A DNA stretch of 64,000 nucleotides from Lactobacillus sp. Sy-1 (GCF_019303535.1 NZ_JACCIU010000001.1:1-64000); one strand, 5' to 3'. Shown: positions 24,293 through 35,173, counted from the stretch's first letter. The notes: generated by a model not told the origin, from the letters alone. Numbers and translations are program-made.

Positions 24293-25414
24293 CTAAATAT
24301 ATACTCTTGGTAGCCGCTTTTGAAATAAACAAGCAACTTCATAATGAATTGTATCACAAAATTGAGCTACTGATTCCAAAGAAATCTCATTTTGACCATT
24401 TTTTCCAATTAACGTAGCCTTAGTTCCCATTTTTACCTGTTTTGGGAGCTTAATCATGAACTGATCCATACAAATCCGCCCCACGATTGGACAAAACTGA
24501 CCATCAACTAAGACGTGGAATCCTTGTAAGGCTCTTACATAGCCATCTGCATAGCCAATTGGAATTGTGCCAATCCATTCGTCATCCGTAGTGGTGTAAG
24601 TAGCTCCATAACCAATTGAACGCCCTGCTGGTACTAACTTACAATGAACAACTTCAGAAACCAAACTCAAGGCTGGTTTTAAATCATATGGTGGCGTTAA
24701 TTCAGTCCCAGAAGGATTGAGTCCGTATCCGGACACCCCGAACCGAATCATATTGCCATTGCATTCCTGGTGCCACAAGCTAGTTGCAGAATTAGAAACG
24801 TGAACATAGCGTGGCTTACTAGGAAGTGCAGCCATAAACTTTTTAAAGCGCTTAACTTGAAGCTTAAAGTAGTCCGTATCTTGAGAATCAGCCGTTGAAA
24901 AATGGGTGAAAATCCCTTCAACGTTTATCAACTGCGAATTATTCCCAGCTAATTGTAATGCTACTTCCATCTCGTCAATTGATTGAAAGCCAATTCGGCC
25001 CATCCCAGTATCCAGGGCCACATGAACGTTCAATTTAGGAGCATCCTTATAATTGGCTAACTCCGCAACCGCTGCTTTTAGCCATTCATTTGAGGGGAGG
25101 GTAACTGAAATATTAAAGGTAGCGGCAGTTAATGCATCTTGCGGTCTAGTAACCCCTAACACTAAGATGGGTTCAGTAAAGCCAGCGTCACGCAATTCAA
25201 GCGCCTCGTCTAAAATGGCAACACAGAACCCCTTCGCTCCAGCAGATTTAGCAACCTTAGCAACTTCAACTGCTCCATGGCCGTATCCATTGGCCTTGAC
25301 CACCATGAAAAGCTCAGTATCGGTATTTAAACGTTCTATTTCACTATGAATATTATGATAAATCGCTTGTTTGTCAATTATCAAATTGGCATTCCGATGA
25401 AATCCAGTCCTCAT
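24293..25414 (-). CDS. alr: Alanine racemase
   Basis: This PLP enzyme makes D-alanine for peptidoglycan and teichoic acids. The PLP-binding lysine is in VVKANGYGHG (Lys about 40), and the catalytic tyrosine region is in SIGYGATYTT. Other family segments are GRIGFQ, HFSTAD and VGRICMDQFM. The product is 373 aa, full length. GAGG lies about 11 nt upstream of the ATG. Downstream are mazE and mazF. In many lactobacilli acpS lies between cshA and alr, but here only a terminator is found there. Confidence 0.97.
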   Translation of the reverse strand: MRTGFHRNANLIIDKQAIYHNIHSEIERLNTDTELFMVVKANGYGHGAVEVAKVAKSAGAKGFCVAILDEALELRDAGFTEPILVLGVTRPQDALTAATFNISVTLPSNEWLKAAVAELANYKDAPKLNVHVALDTGMGRIGFQSIDEMEVALQLAGNNSQLINVEGIFTHFSTADSQDTDYFKLQVKRFKKFMAALPSKPRYVHVSNSATSLWHQECNGNMIRFGVSGYGLNPSGTELTPPYDLKPALSLVSEVVHCKLVPAGRSIGYGATYTTTDDEWIGTIPIGYADGYVRALQGFHVLVDGQFCPIVGRICMDQFMIKLPKQVKMGTKATLIGKNGQNEISLESVAQFCDTIHYEVACLFQKRLPRVYI

Positions 25415-25462
25415 AACCTACACCCTCAAACATAATTTATATTCTATTTTATCATTAATTAA

Positions 25463-25507
25463 TCGAATAAAAAATAGGAACGTGGATTTTATAATCCAGC
25501 ATTCCTG
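25463..25507 (-). terminator. cshA terminator
   Basis: An imperfect stem (AGGAA..TGGATT with AATCCA..TTCCT) is followed on the minus strand by TATTTTTTATT. It closes cshA before alr. Confidence 0.8.
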
Positions 25508-25538
25508 TTTTTATTATCTAAATAAATTTAAAATTTAA

Positions 25539-27071
25539 CTAGTCCCGTTGCTTAATGGTGAATGACTTGCCACCACCATTACTGTTTCGATGACTGTTAT
25601 TCCGACGATCATCACTTCTGCCGTGATTTCTATCGTTACGACGGTTTCCACCATTGCGGCCATTGTAACGACGACTACCACCGTTAGAGTTACGATTATT
25701 CCGGCCACCACCGCCATGACCATTGTAACGCCGACCGTGACTGAAGCGCCGTTTCTTATTAGGCAATGGCCGTTCTGGAGTAATTCTAACTTTGACTTGG
25801 CTTCTAGTCATCTTGCTTAAGAGTACTGAAACCAATTCCTTAGCAGAATACTTTTCCAAAAGTTCGTCAGCAGTATCTGAGAATTTATCCATATCAGTTT
25901 TTTGAATTAAATCCCCTAATTCATTTTTAACTTCTGATAACTGACCACTTAACGCTTCGTTTTCCGAAGGTGGCTTTAATGGCAGCATTCTCACCTTAGT
26001 TAATTTTTCAACTTCTCTAAGGTAGTCCTTTTCATTTGGTTCAACAAAGGTAAGCGATACCCCATGCTTTCCGGCCCGACCAGTCCGACCAATCCGGTGA
26101 ACGTAACTTTCAGGATCTTGAGGAATATCGTAGTTGTATACGTGGGTCACACCACTAACGTCAATTCCACGAGCAGCAACGTCAGTTGCAACTAAGATTG
26201 AAATTTTACCATCTCTGAATTCACGCATGATTTGCGAACGCCGTTTTTGGGTTAAATCACCATGTAATCCAGCAGCTGGGTAGCCACATGCAATTAATCC
26301 ACGGGATACTTCATCAACCCGCCGCTTAGTCCGACAAAAGACGATGGTAACCTTTGGTGCTTGAACATCAAAGAACCGGGTCATTAAGTCAAATTTTTCA
26401 GCTTCTTTTGAACGAACGTAGAATTGGTCAACTAAATCAGTGGTCAATTCCTTCGCTTTAATTTTAACTTGTTTTGGTTGGTGCATAAACTGAACCCCAA
26501 CCCGCTTAATTTTATCAGGCATCGTAGCTGAGAATAATAGGGTTTGTCGTTCAGTCGGGAGGGCCTTAATGATGCTTTCAATATCATCTAAAAATCCCAT
26601 GTCTAACATGTCATCAGCTTCATCTAAAACTAAGAACTTAACATTGCCTAGTTTTAAAGTTCGACGATTAATGTGGTCTAGAATCCGTCCTGGTGTTCCA
26701 ACGACCACTTGAGGATGCTTCTTTAAGTTTCTAATTTGTTGGCGAATATCAGCACCACCGTAAACGGCTTGTACCTTAGCGCCTTCAACCCGACCAAAGC
26801 GATTCATTTCACGTTGGGTTTGGATTGCTAATTCACGAGTAGGTGATACAACCAATGCTTGCACATTTGGATCATCTAAATCGATTTTATCTAAAATGGG
26901 TAGGGAAAATGCAGCTGTTTTACCAGTACCAGTTTGGGCTTGTCCCAAAACATCGTGCCCTTCAAGAATCAATGGAATTGTATCCGATTGAATAGGGGTA
27001 GCTTCAGTAAAACCTGCTTTTTCAACGGCTGTTAATAGGTCTTTTGATAAACCTAGTTCTCTAAATTTCAA
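25539..27071 (-). CDS. cshA: DEAD-box RNA helicase CshA
   Basis: This ATP-dependent RNA helicase acts in mRNA decay, ribosome assembly and cold growth. Motif order is complete: Q motif, AQTGTGKT (motif I), PTRELA, DEAD (VLDEADDMLDMGF), SAT and HRIGRTGR (motif VI). Residues about 430-510 form a basic Asn/Gly/Arg-rich tail (RGG-like, low complexity) that probably binds RNA and other degradosome partners. The product is 510 aa. It has a long upstream gap (27072-27221) containing no gene. The start has AGGAGG about 7 nt upstream. Confidence 0.95.
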   Translation of the reverse strand: MKFRELGLSKDLLTAVEKAGFTEATPIQSDTIPLILEGHDVLGQAQTGTGKTAAFSLPILDKIDLDDPNVQALVVSPTRELAIQTQREMNRFGRVEGAKVQAVYGGADIRQQIRNLKKHPQVVVGTPGRILDHINRRTLKLGNVKFLVLDEADDMLDMGFLDDIESIIKALPTERQTLLFSATMPDKIKRVGVQFMHQPKQVKIKAKELTTDLVDQFYVRSKEAEKFDLMTRFFDVQAPKVTIVFCRTKRRVDEVSRGLIACGYPAAGLHGDLTQKRRSQIMREFRDGKISILVATDVAARGIDVSGVTHVYNYDIPQDPESYVHRIGRTGRAGKHGVSLTFVEPNEKDYLREVEKLTKVRMLPLKPPSENEALSGQLSEVKNELGDLIQKTDMDKFSDTADELLEKYSAKELVSVLLSKMTRSQVKVRITPERPLPNKKRRFSHGRRYNGHGGGGRNNRNSNGGSRRYNGRNGGNRRNDRNHGRSDDRRNNSHRNSNGGGKSFTIKQRD

Positions 27072-27221
27072 AAAATTTCCTCCTATGATTTTGAAAATTA
27101 CTAATGAGCTAAGAAAAATCCGTTTCCGTCAAACACTCAATAGCGGATTCAAAATCAATAAATCTGTTATTAAAATTGTATATCTAATTAATAATAATCC
27201 TTTTCGGTCAATTAATCAACC

Positions 27222-28604
27222 TTATTCATTTCCATTCACTAATGTACTTAAAACGGATTCCAAATGGATTCCATGACTGGCTTTTAATAATAGGATATCA
27301 TCACTGTTCACATCTGCTTGTAAATCATGGGCTAATTGCGCCAACTGGTCAGCTTGATAGTAGTGAACCGCCTTTGATTCGTAACTAGCAATCAATTTAT
27401 ACCGGAGGGCTGCCATGTCAGTACCAATTAAAAATACTTCCTGAATTACATTTGGGTTCAGCGAACCAATTAATGACTCATGCATCTGTTTAGATTGGTC
27501 GCCCAGTTCTAACATATCTCCCAATACAGCAATTCTGCGTCCATCGGTAGGAACTTCAGAAAAGGCTTGCAACACTTCACGAGCGGCGGTTGGGTTGGAA
27601 TTATAAACATCACTTAGGATCAATTCTCCCTGCTGGCCGTGAATCCATTCTGCTCGGTTCGCAGTTAAGTTAACGTGTTGCAATCCCTGCCGAATAAATT
27701 CAGGCCGAATTTGAAATAGGGACCCGGTTAAGATTGCGGCAAGCGCATTGTTTACGTTGTATTCCCCAATCATGGGAATCGTAAATGAAAAGTCCTTCCA
27801 CATGTTAGTAACAAAGTTGGTTTGGTCTGTCCGGTCATTAATTACGGTCGGATAGATGGTATTAACTCCATTCCTGCCAAAGGTTAACTCTTTAAAATCA
27901 ACCTTACTAGCCCGTTGTTTTAATAGTGGTTCATCGCCGTCATAAATAAACGTCCCGTCTTCTTTTAAGCCGTTCAAAATTTCCATCTTTGCATCCGCAA
28001 TTTTATCACGGGTGCCAAAAAATTCAATGTGTGCCTCACCAATCATCGTAATGATTGCAACGTCTGGTTGAACTAATCGACTCAAAAAGGATAACTGCCC
28101 AGGCCGGTCCATTCCCATTTCAACCACTAGTACCTCTGTATTAGCTTCCATTGATAGAATTGTTACTGGAACCCCAATCTCATTATTGAAGTTAGCATGG
28201 GTCTTCGTAACGTTAAACTGGGTTGCTAAAATAGACGCAACCATATCCTTAGTGGTGGTTTTTCCATTGCTTCCAGTAATCGCAACCACTTGGGGATTAA
28301 TTTTCTTTAGATAGTAACTACTTAGTGCTTGCAGTGCCTTTAGTGGATCATCAACCACCAGCAATGGAAATCCAGTTGGTTGATCAGAGTGATCACTAGC
28401 CCAAAAGGCTGCACTGGCTCCGTTATCAATTGCACTATTAATAAATCGGTGCCCATCTTGATTTCCAGTTAACGGCACAAAGAGTGCCCCCTGCTTCAAA
28501 TTACGGCTATCGAAAGCCACGCTAGTGACCTCTACATCTCCATAATCATTAACGTCATTTTTTGCCGATACCACTTTGGCAATTTCAACTAAATTCATTT
28601 TCAT
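27222..28604 (-). CDS. murF: UDP-MurNAc-tripeptide-D-Ala-D-Ala ligase MurF
   Basis: MurF adds D-Ala-D-Ala to UDP-MurNAc-tripeptide in the cytosol, completing the wall precursor. The 460-aa product has the Mur-ligase ATP loop ITGSNGKTTTKDM (about residues 107-119). The HANFNNEIGVP segment, the central VVEMGMDRPGQL block and the C-terminal DVYNSNPTAA domain follow. The start has GGAG about 10 nt upstream. It lies between an unrecognised gene and cshA, as in other lactobacilli. No clear terminator is seen between murF and cshA. Confidence 0.96.
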   Translation of the reverse strand: MKMNLVEIAKVVSAKNDVNDYGDVEVTSVAFDSRNLKQGALFVPLTGNQDGHRFINSAIDNGASAAFWASDHSDQPTGFPLLVVDDPLKALQALSSYYLKKINPQVVAITGSNGKTTTKDMVASILATQFNVTKTHANFNNEIGVPVTILSMEANTEVLVVEMGMDRPGQLSFLSRLVQPDVAIITMIGEAHIEFFGTRDKIADAKMEILNGLKEDGTFIYDGDEPLLKQRASKVDFKELTFGRNGVNTIYPTVINDRTDQTNFVTNMWKDFSFTIPMIGEYNVNNALAAILTGSLFQIRPEFIRQGLQHVNLTANRAEWIHGQQGELILSDVYNSNPTAAREVLQAFSEVPTDGRRIAVLGDMLELGDQSKQMHESLIGSLNPNVIQEVFLIGTDMAALRYKLIASYESKAVHYYQADQLAQLAHDLQADVNSDDILLLKASHGIHLESVLSTLVNGNE

Positions 28605-28631
28605 AATTTTTTAACTCCATTAAGATATCAA

Positions 28632-28668
28632 ATAAAAAGCATTCCGACGACTTAACCGTCCAGAATGC
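28632..28668 (-). terminator. Terminator between the 261-aa gene and murF
   Basis: The minus-strand stem GCATTCTG..GGAATGC (28639-28668) is followed by TTTTTATTT. It lies just upstream of the murF ribosome-binding site, so it either ends the upstream transcript or attenuates murF. Confidence 0.7.
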
Positions 28669-28670
28669 AA

Positions 28671-29456
28671 TTAATCTTCAAAAATAAAATTATTTGGTAA
28701 TTTATCTTCATCAATGTGAACTTGCCATCTTTGCTCGTAAATTAAGTAATTTAAAGTCCCGATTGAAACGGCATTCTGGTATATATCATGTTTAGTATAC
28801 CATGTACTCTGCTTTTCTGGGTATTTTTCCATCAATAATGGGATATTATATTGACGCTGTTGCTCAAATGATTGATCAAAAGCAACCACTAAGCCCTCAC
28901 TGCTTAGCTTTATTAATTTGGTCAAAACTGCGTCATCAATATTTTTAATTACTAACGGCCGAACAAACATCCTCCTACCACTGTGCATTTCCCTTAGGTG
29001 TCGTTTTAAGCTCACTTCTAAAACGTGGTTAAATTGGGAAAATTGGCGAAAAAACACCTTAACAAAATTTGATTTCAGAAGAATATAAATATAATTATTA
29101 CGCAATTTAGAAGAAAATGGGCTATCCATTGGATAAGTCATGTGGCCAAGATAAAGAAGGTTAGCAATTTCACTATCTAATAGGACGTTCAACTCGTCGT
29201 TAGAGTGAAAATCGATGAACTTTTTATCTTTAATCTGCTTATCTAATAGGTACTCTTTTACCGCTCCACTCCCAGTGATCGTACTGAATTTAGAGTGTGC
29301 ATTATAGCTATTTGCATTGTCACGATCATCATTCAACAAGATAATATTGCTCGGAAAGTGATCTAAGCCATTCACAAAGTCTGCGGAATCAATCCCTCTG
29401 ATGATCGTCATATTTCTTACTAAATTAGCGTCGATGTAAATAAAATTATCCCGCAT
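28671..29456 (-). CDS. Uncharacterised 261-aa protein upstream of murF
   Basis: I do not recognise this family. The product has no signal peptide or membrane segment. It appears to be a soluble mixed alpha/beta protein with an N-terminal segment of about 100 residues, a basic central part (KVFFRQFSQF..SLKRHLREMHSGRRMF) and an acidic C-terminus. No catalytic motif stands out. The base composition is more AT-rich than its neighbours. The open frame also permits GTG at 29465, but neither start has a strong ribosome-binding site. It is flanked by a terminator before murF and ends 60 bp after htpX. It may be restricted to a few lactobacilli, which I cannot check. Confidence 0.7.
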   Translation of the reverse strand: MRDNFIYIDANLVRNMTIIRGIDSADFVNGLDHFPSNIILLNDDRDNANSYNAHSKFSTITGSGAVKEYLLDKQIKDKKFIDFHSNDELNVLLDSEIANLLYLGHMTYPMDSPFSSKLRNNYIYILLKSNFVKVFFRQFSQFNHVLEVSLKRHLREMHSGRRMFVRPLVIKNIDDAVLTKLIKLSSEGLVVAFDQSFEQQRQYNIPLLMEKYPEKQSTWYTKHDIYQNAVSIGTLNYLIYEQRWQVHIDEDKLPNNFIFED

Positions 29457-29525
29457 TACAACCACACTTTCGCAAATATTTAACTATTTTATTGTACTCC
29501 TTTTTTAAATTTTTACACCACAAAA

Positions 29526-30422
29526 TTACATTTTTTCTAACCTTTTAATGCGATCCTCAATCGGCGGATGAGTGTCAAATAGCCTTGAAAATGAAAACTG
29601 GTGGCGACCATGGTAAGGATCTTCAATGTATAGTCCCGCACTATTAGCGTTAATGTCATGCATTGGTTCACCACCAGAAATTTTCCTTAGGGCGTTAATC
29701 AACCCCAGTGGATTTCTAGTCAATTCCACGCCTGAAGCATCAGCTAAGTATTCTCGGTTTCTGGATAATGCCATCTGGGCAATGCTGGCAGCTAGTGGAC
29801 CCAAGATGATAATTACCACCGCAGCAATAATCTCAACCACCCCAGTGCTTTTTTCATCATTATCATCCCTGCGGCCCCCACCGAACCAAAGCGAGTGCAT
29901 CCCAAAATCAACAATGATGGAAATTGCAGCAGCTAGGGCAACCCCAATTGTCGATACTCGAATGTCATAGTTCCGAATGTGTGAAACCTCATGTCCAATT
30001 ACACCTTCTAACTCCTCCCGATTTAACGCCGCAAGTAATCCAGTCGTAACTGCTACCGCCGCTTTTTTAGGATTGTTTCCGGTTGCAAAGGCATTCGGAC
30101 TGTCATCATCAATAATAAAGACCCGCGGCATTGGAATCCGTGCAACCAAAGCCATGTCAGAAACGATGTGCCATAGTTCAGGATCCTGATCTGAGGAGGT
30201 AATTTCATGACCGTGATTCATCATCATCACGATATCAATTGACTGACTGATCATGATCAAAGAGTAAACCACCCCGACCAATGCCGCAATCACAATCCCG
30301 GCAACGGGGCTTCTAAAGAACAGGATTCCGACTGCTGCCCCGACTAGCAGCAGCAATAAAATAAATCCGGTTAATACGTAAAGCGTCTTTCGTTTATTTT
30401 GCGCAATTTGTTCATATAACAT
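29526..30422 (-). CDS. htpX: Membrane zinc metalloprotease HtpX
   Basis: HtpX is a membrane protease that clears damaged membrane proteins. The 298-aa product has two N-terminal membrane segments (about residues 15-35 and 38-58), the zinc motif HEVSH (144-148), two further hydrophobic stretches (about 155-175 and 195-217) and the third zinc ligand in SRNREYLAD. It follows lemA by 8 bp, a pairing common in Firmicutes. Confidence 0.95.
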   Translation of the reverse strand: MLYEQIAQNKRKTLYVLTGFILLLLLVGAAVGILFFRSPVAGIVIAALVGVVYSLIMISQSIDIVMMMNHGHEITSSDQDPELWHIVSDMALVARIPMPRVFIIDDDSPNAFATGNNPKKAAVAVTTGLLAALNREELEGVIGHEVSHIRNYDIRVSTIGVALAAAISIIVDFGMHSLWFGGGRRDDNDEKSTGVVEIIAAVVIIILGPLAASIAQMALSRNREYLADASGVELTRNPLGLINALRKISGGEPMHDINANSAGLYIEDPYHGRHQFSFSRLFDTHPPIEDRIKRLEKM

Positions 30423-30430
30423 TTATCCGC

Positions 30431-31012
30431 CTACTTATTAAAGCCCTTAAATTCGTCAAAATTTACCTTCGGCGCTTGCTTTTCTTCCTCTGGAACCGTT
30501 AAATATTCCCGCTTAGTAAAGTGGTGGATCCCAGCAACTAAATTACTAGGGAAGGTATTAATTTGCATATCGTATTTCGCAACGGTTGAATTATATAGCT
30601 GTCTTGAATAAGCAATCTTATTTTCAGTATTAGTTAATTCTTCCATTAGTTCTTGGAAGTGCTTATCAGCCTTTAGTTCTGGATAGTTTTCAGCCACCGC
30701 AAACATTGACTTAAGGCTACCAGACAACTGGTCAGAAACCTGCATTAACTTGTCACGATCAACGTTCCCATCGATTGAGACCATTTGATTTCTTAATTCA
30801 GTCACCTTTGCTAGGGTTTCTTGTTCATAATTAGCATACCCCTTCGCCGTTGAAATTAAGTTTGGAATTAAATCGTTTCGGCGTTTTAATTGAACGTCAA
30901 TTTGACTCCATGATTCATCAACGTACGTTCTTGAACGAACTAATCCGTTATAAATCATAATGTATGCAATTACCACAACGGCAATCACAACAATCGCAAT
31001 AATAATTCCCAT
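30431..31012 (-). CDS. lemA: LemA family protein
   Basis: The 193-aa protein has one N-terminal membrane helix (GIIIAIVVIAVVVIAYIMI) with a short outside end. A long helical cytosolic domain of LemA type follows (NGLVRSRTYVDESWSQIDVQLKRRNDLIPNLI, then ENYPELKA). The molecular function is unknown; genomic pairing with htpX suggests a link to membrane protein quality control. The start is ATG 31012, with GGAG 9 nt upstream. The upstream in-frame ATG contributes to that site and is unlikely to be used. Confidence 0.93.
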   Translation of the reverse strand: MGIIIAIVVIAVVVIAYIMIYNGLVRSRTYVDESWSQIDVQLKRRNDLIPNLISTAKGYANYEQETLAKVTELRNQMVSIDGNVDRDKLMQVSDQLSGSLKSMFAVAENYPELKADKHFQELMEELTNTENKIAYSRQLYNSTVAKYDMQINTFPSNLVAGIHHFTKREYLTVPEEEKQAPKVNFDEFKGFNK

Positions 31013-31108
31013 TTTGAATATCTCCATTCTGTTAATTTGGTATTAATCATAACAAAAAACAGCTTAATTAGCTATAATAATAATAACCATAAACTAAGGA
31101 GGAACATT

Positions 31109-31582
31109 ATGACCAACGTTTTATTTGTCTGTTTGGGTAACGTTTGTCGTTCACCGATGGCAGAAGTCATTTTTAAAAAATTAGTTGCTGAACAGGGCCT
31201 TACCAATCAAATCAAGGTTCGTTCCGCAGCCACTAGTGATGAGGAACAGGGTAACCATCCTCAACCAGGGACCATTAAAACCCTCACTAAGCATCACTTG
31301 GCGTGGCAAAATCTCCACGCAACCCAAATTACCACTGCTGATTTTGAATGGGCTGATTACATCATTACAATGGACCACCAGAACATGATCGACCTAAAAC
31401 GAATGGCCCCCGCTGATTGCATCGATAAGATTCATCTTTGTCTGGACATCTTCCCAGATCAAAAGGGTACGCCAATTCCTGATCCATGGTACACCCATAA
31501 GTTTGACTACACATACGATGTATTAGCTAAGGCCATGCCCGCATGGTTAGCCTACATTAAGCAACATTCATTAACGCAATAA
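31109..31582 (+). CDS. Low-molecular-weight protein-tyrosine phosphatase
   Basis: The 157-aa cytosolic phosphatase has the P-loop CLGNVCRS (catalytic Cys 8, Arg 14) at its N-terminus and the general-acid motif DPWY near residue 130. Substrates may be phosphotyrosine or phosphoarginine proteins; the Thr-to-Val variation in the loop (NVCRS rather than NICRS or NTCRS) does not settle this. The start is at ATG 31109, with AAGGAGG 6 nt upstream. The open frame continues further but without such a site. It diverges from lemA and converges on rpmE2. Confidence 0.93.
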   Translation: MTNVLFVCLGNVCRSPMAEVIFKKLVAEQGLTNQIKVRSAATSDEEQGNHPQPGTIKTLTKHHLAWQNLHATQITTADFEWADYIITMDHQNMIDLKRMAPADCIDKIHLCLDIFPDQKGTPIPDPWYTHKFDYTYDVLAKAMPAWLAYIKQHSLTQ

Positions 31583-31613
31583 AAAAAGAGTTCGTCGAAT
31601 GACGAACTCTTTT
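31581..31613. terminator. Bidirectional terminator between phosphatase gene and rpmE2
   Basis: The stem AAAGAGTTCGTC/GACGAACTCTTT has seven T on the minus-strand side (for rpmE2) and TTTTCC on the plus side. Confidence 0.9.
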
Positions 31614-31629
31614 CCGTAATTAAGATTAA

Positions 31630-31878
31630 TTACTTGTTTAAACCGTAACGCTTGTTGAAACGGTCCACAGCACCATCTGCTTGAGTGAACTTTTGACGTC
31701 CAGTGTAGAATGGGTGTGAATCAGATGAAATTTCCACAAGAATCAATGGGTAAGTGTTACCGTCTTCCCATTCGATGGTTTGGTCAGAATTAGCAGTAGA
31801 ACCAGTTAAAAAACTGAAACCAGTACTTGAATCCTTAAATACAACCTTGTGGTAATCTGGATGAATTCCTTTTTTCAT
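31630..31878 (-). CDS. rpmE2: 50S ribosomal protein L31 type B
   Basis: This 82-aa ribosomal protein starts [14 protein letters not shown] and contains [13 protein letters not shown], both typical of L31. It lacks the CxxC zinc-binding cysteines, so it is the zinc-independent B type. In many lactobacilli the neighbouring gene upstream is rho, but here murA lies directly upstream with no rho between them. It is followed by a strong terminator. Confidence 0.96.
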   Translation of the reverse strand: MKKGIHPDYHKVVFKDSSTGFSFLTGSTANSDQTIEWEDGNTYPLILVEISSDSHPFYTGRQKFTQADGAVDRFNKRYGLNK

Positions 31879-31982
31879 TATATCTATCGCTCCTTTGCCC
31901 TGAAATCTTTCTGAAAACAGAGATTATCGATTAGTCGATACTTATTATATTACCACCAACTAACTAGTCAATCAATGCTTTT

Positions 31983-33269
31983 TTAATTTATTAAGTTGGT
32001 ATTATTGATCAGTTCAACGTGGGCATGCAAATTCGTCAGTTTATCAACCACATTATCATACCCCCGCAATATATTATCAGCGTTAGTAATTTTAGTGACC
32101 CCATCAGCCATTAATCCAGAAATCAACGCTGCTGCTCCAGCCCTAATTTCACCAGCGTCCACAACTGCACCAGTCAGTTTATCGGTCGGACTAATGATGA
32201 TGATATGATCATCTTCGTTGACCCGAATATTAGCCCCCATCTTAATCAGCTCTGGAATATGCCGAGTCCGTTCGGGATAAATGGTATCCACAATGATACT
32301 ATCACCATTCGCCCTCAATAGTAATGGTGTAATCGGCTGCTGAAGATCAGTTGCAAAACCTGGAAAGGGAAGCGTCTTAATCTTAATTGGTGAAAAGCGG
32401 TTACACCGGTGGACATAAATACTATCTTCGTTAATGTCTAATTTGACGCCCGCTTCAGTTAACTTAGCAATAAACGATTCCAAGTGTTCTGGAATCACAT
32501 TGTTAACTAACACACCATTTCCAATTACTGAAGCCATCGAAAGATAGGTCCCGGCCTCGATTCGATCTGGAATAATTGTATGGGTGTTTTTAGCAATTAG
32601 TTGATCGACCCCGTCAATTCGAATGACGTCGGTGCCGGCCCCCCTAATTTTAGCGCCCATGTTATTTAAAAACGTAACTACATCAATAATTTCTGGTTCC
32701 TTAGCGGCGTTCCAAATCGTGGTGGTCCCGTTAGCCCGAACAGCAGCTAAAATAGCATTAATCGTGGCGCCAACTGATACTACGTCCATAAAAATTGGTG
32801 CTCCATGAAGACCATTCGGACCAGCTTCAATGTTAATTTTACCATCTGGTTTTTCATCAACGGTTGCGCCCAACGCTTTGAAGGCCTTGATGTGTTGATC
32901 GATTGGTCTGGGACCAATGTTATCACCACCAGGAAAGGTTAATACGGCCCGGTGAAAACGGCCTAATAGCGCTCCCATAAAATAATACGAAGCCCGTAAA
33001 CTCTTGATTGCCCTACTAGGTAACGGTAATTGTTTGATGTCGGTAGGATCAATGGTTAAAACACCATCGACAAATTCAGAATGAACATTCATTGACTCCA
33101 GAAGTAACATTAAATTCTTAACATCTAAAATATTAGGAACCATGTCCAATTGAACTGGTGAATCAGCTAAAATGGATGCCGGAATAATGGCTACCGTACT
33201 ATTTTTAGCTCCCCCAATTGTTACCTCTCCTGAGAGTCGATGCCCCCCATGAATAATCATTTCACTCAT
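31983..33269 (-). CDS. murA: UDP-GlcNAc 1-carboxyvinyltransferase MurA (MurA2/MurZ type), Asp at the catalytic Cys position
   Basis: MurA transfers enolpyruvate from PEP to UDP-GlcNAc, the first committed step of peptidoglycan synthesis. The 428-aa product is full length, with the substrate-binding GGAKNS segment (residues 19-24). The active-site loop reads FPGGDNIGPRPIDQH, so residue 116 is Asp where most MurA enzymes have Cys (E. coli Cys115), the residue alkylated by fosfomycin. Natural Asp variants in other phyla are active and resistant. The start is ATG 33269, with GAGG about 10 nt upstream. It lies in the rpoE-pyrG-murA2 order of Bacilli, and a second murA copy is probably present elsewhere. 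Confidence 0.95.
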   Translation of the reverse strand: MSEMIIHGGHRLSGEVTIGGAKNSTVAIIPASILADSPVQLDMVPNILDVKNLMLLLESMNVHSEFVDGVLTIDPTDIKQLPLPSRAIKSLRASYYFMGALLGRFHRAVLTFPGGDNIGPRPIDQHIKAFKALGATVDEKPDGKINIEAGPNGLHGAPIFMDVVSVGATINAILAAVRANGTTTIWNAAKEPEIIDVVTFLNNMGAKIRGAGTDVIRIDGVDQLIAKNTHTIIPDRIEAGTYLSMASVIGNGVLVNNVIPEHLESFIAKLTEAGVKLDINEDSIYVHRCNRFSPIKIKTLPFPGFATDLQQPITPLLLRANGDSIIVDTIYPERTRHIPELIKMGANIRVNEDDHIIIISPTDKLTGAVVDAGEIRAGAAALISGLMADGVTKITNADNILRGYDNVVDKLTNLHAHVELINNTNLIN

Positions 33270-33380
33270 TATTGCATTTCCTCGCTTAATTTTTATCATT
33301 AACACTGGTTTGAAGTGGTCACTATGCCACCTTCCAAGTGAAAAATCAGTCGTGACTAGTAAACTAATCACTGATAATAA

Positions 33381-33389
33381 ATTATATCA
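33381..33389 (-). promoter_or_regulatory. Candidate extended -10 promoter for murA
   Basis: The minus strand reads TGA directly before TATAAT (33381-33386). No good -35 is seen. It gives a leader of about 105 nt before the murA start. Confidence 0.4.
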
Positions 33390-33430
33390 TTTTTTATATC
33401 CAATTTGTGAATTTATTAGCAAATGTAAAA

Positions 33431-33475
33431 TAAAAAAAGCGCATAGACGTTAGTAACTACCAACATCTATGCGCT
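33431..33475 (-). terminator. pyrG terminator
   Basis: The stem AGCGCATAGA/TCTATGCGCT, with a loop of about 18 nt, is followed by TTTTTTT. It closes pyrG before murA. Confidence 0.9.
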
Positions 33476-33516
33476 CACTTTTGCGAATTATTTTAATACT
33501 CAGCCCAACTTATTGA

Positions 33517-35151
<1,635 letters not shown>

Positions 35152-35173
35152 TTAGGGTTACATTTAAAAACAA

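Noticed and set aside
25535-25820. Long open frames on both strands opposite the 3' end of cshA
   Set aside because: Biased Asn/Gly/Arg codons in the CshA tail remove stop codons in other frames. No ribosome-binding sites or plausible products.
27085-27276. 63-codon plus-strand open frame between murF and cshA
   Set aside because: No ribosome-binding site, antisense overlap with the murF 3' end, and no recognisable product.
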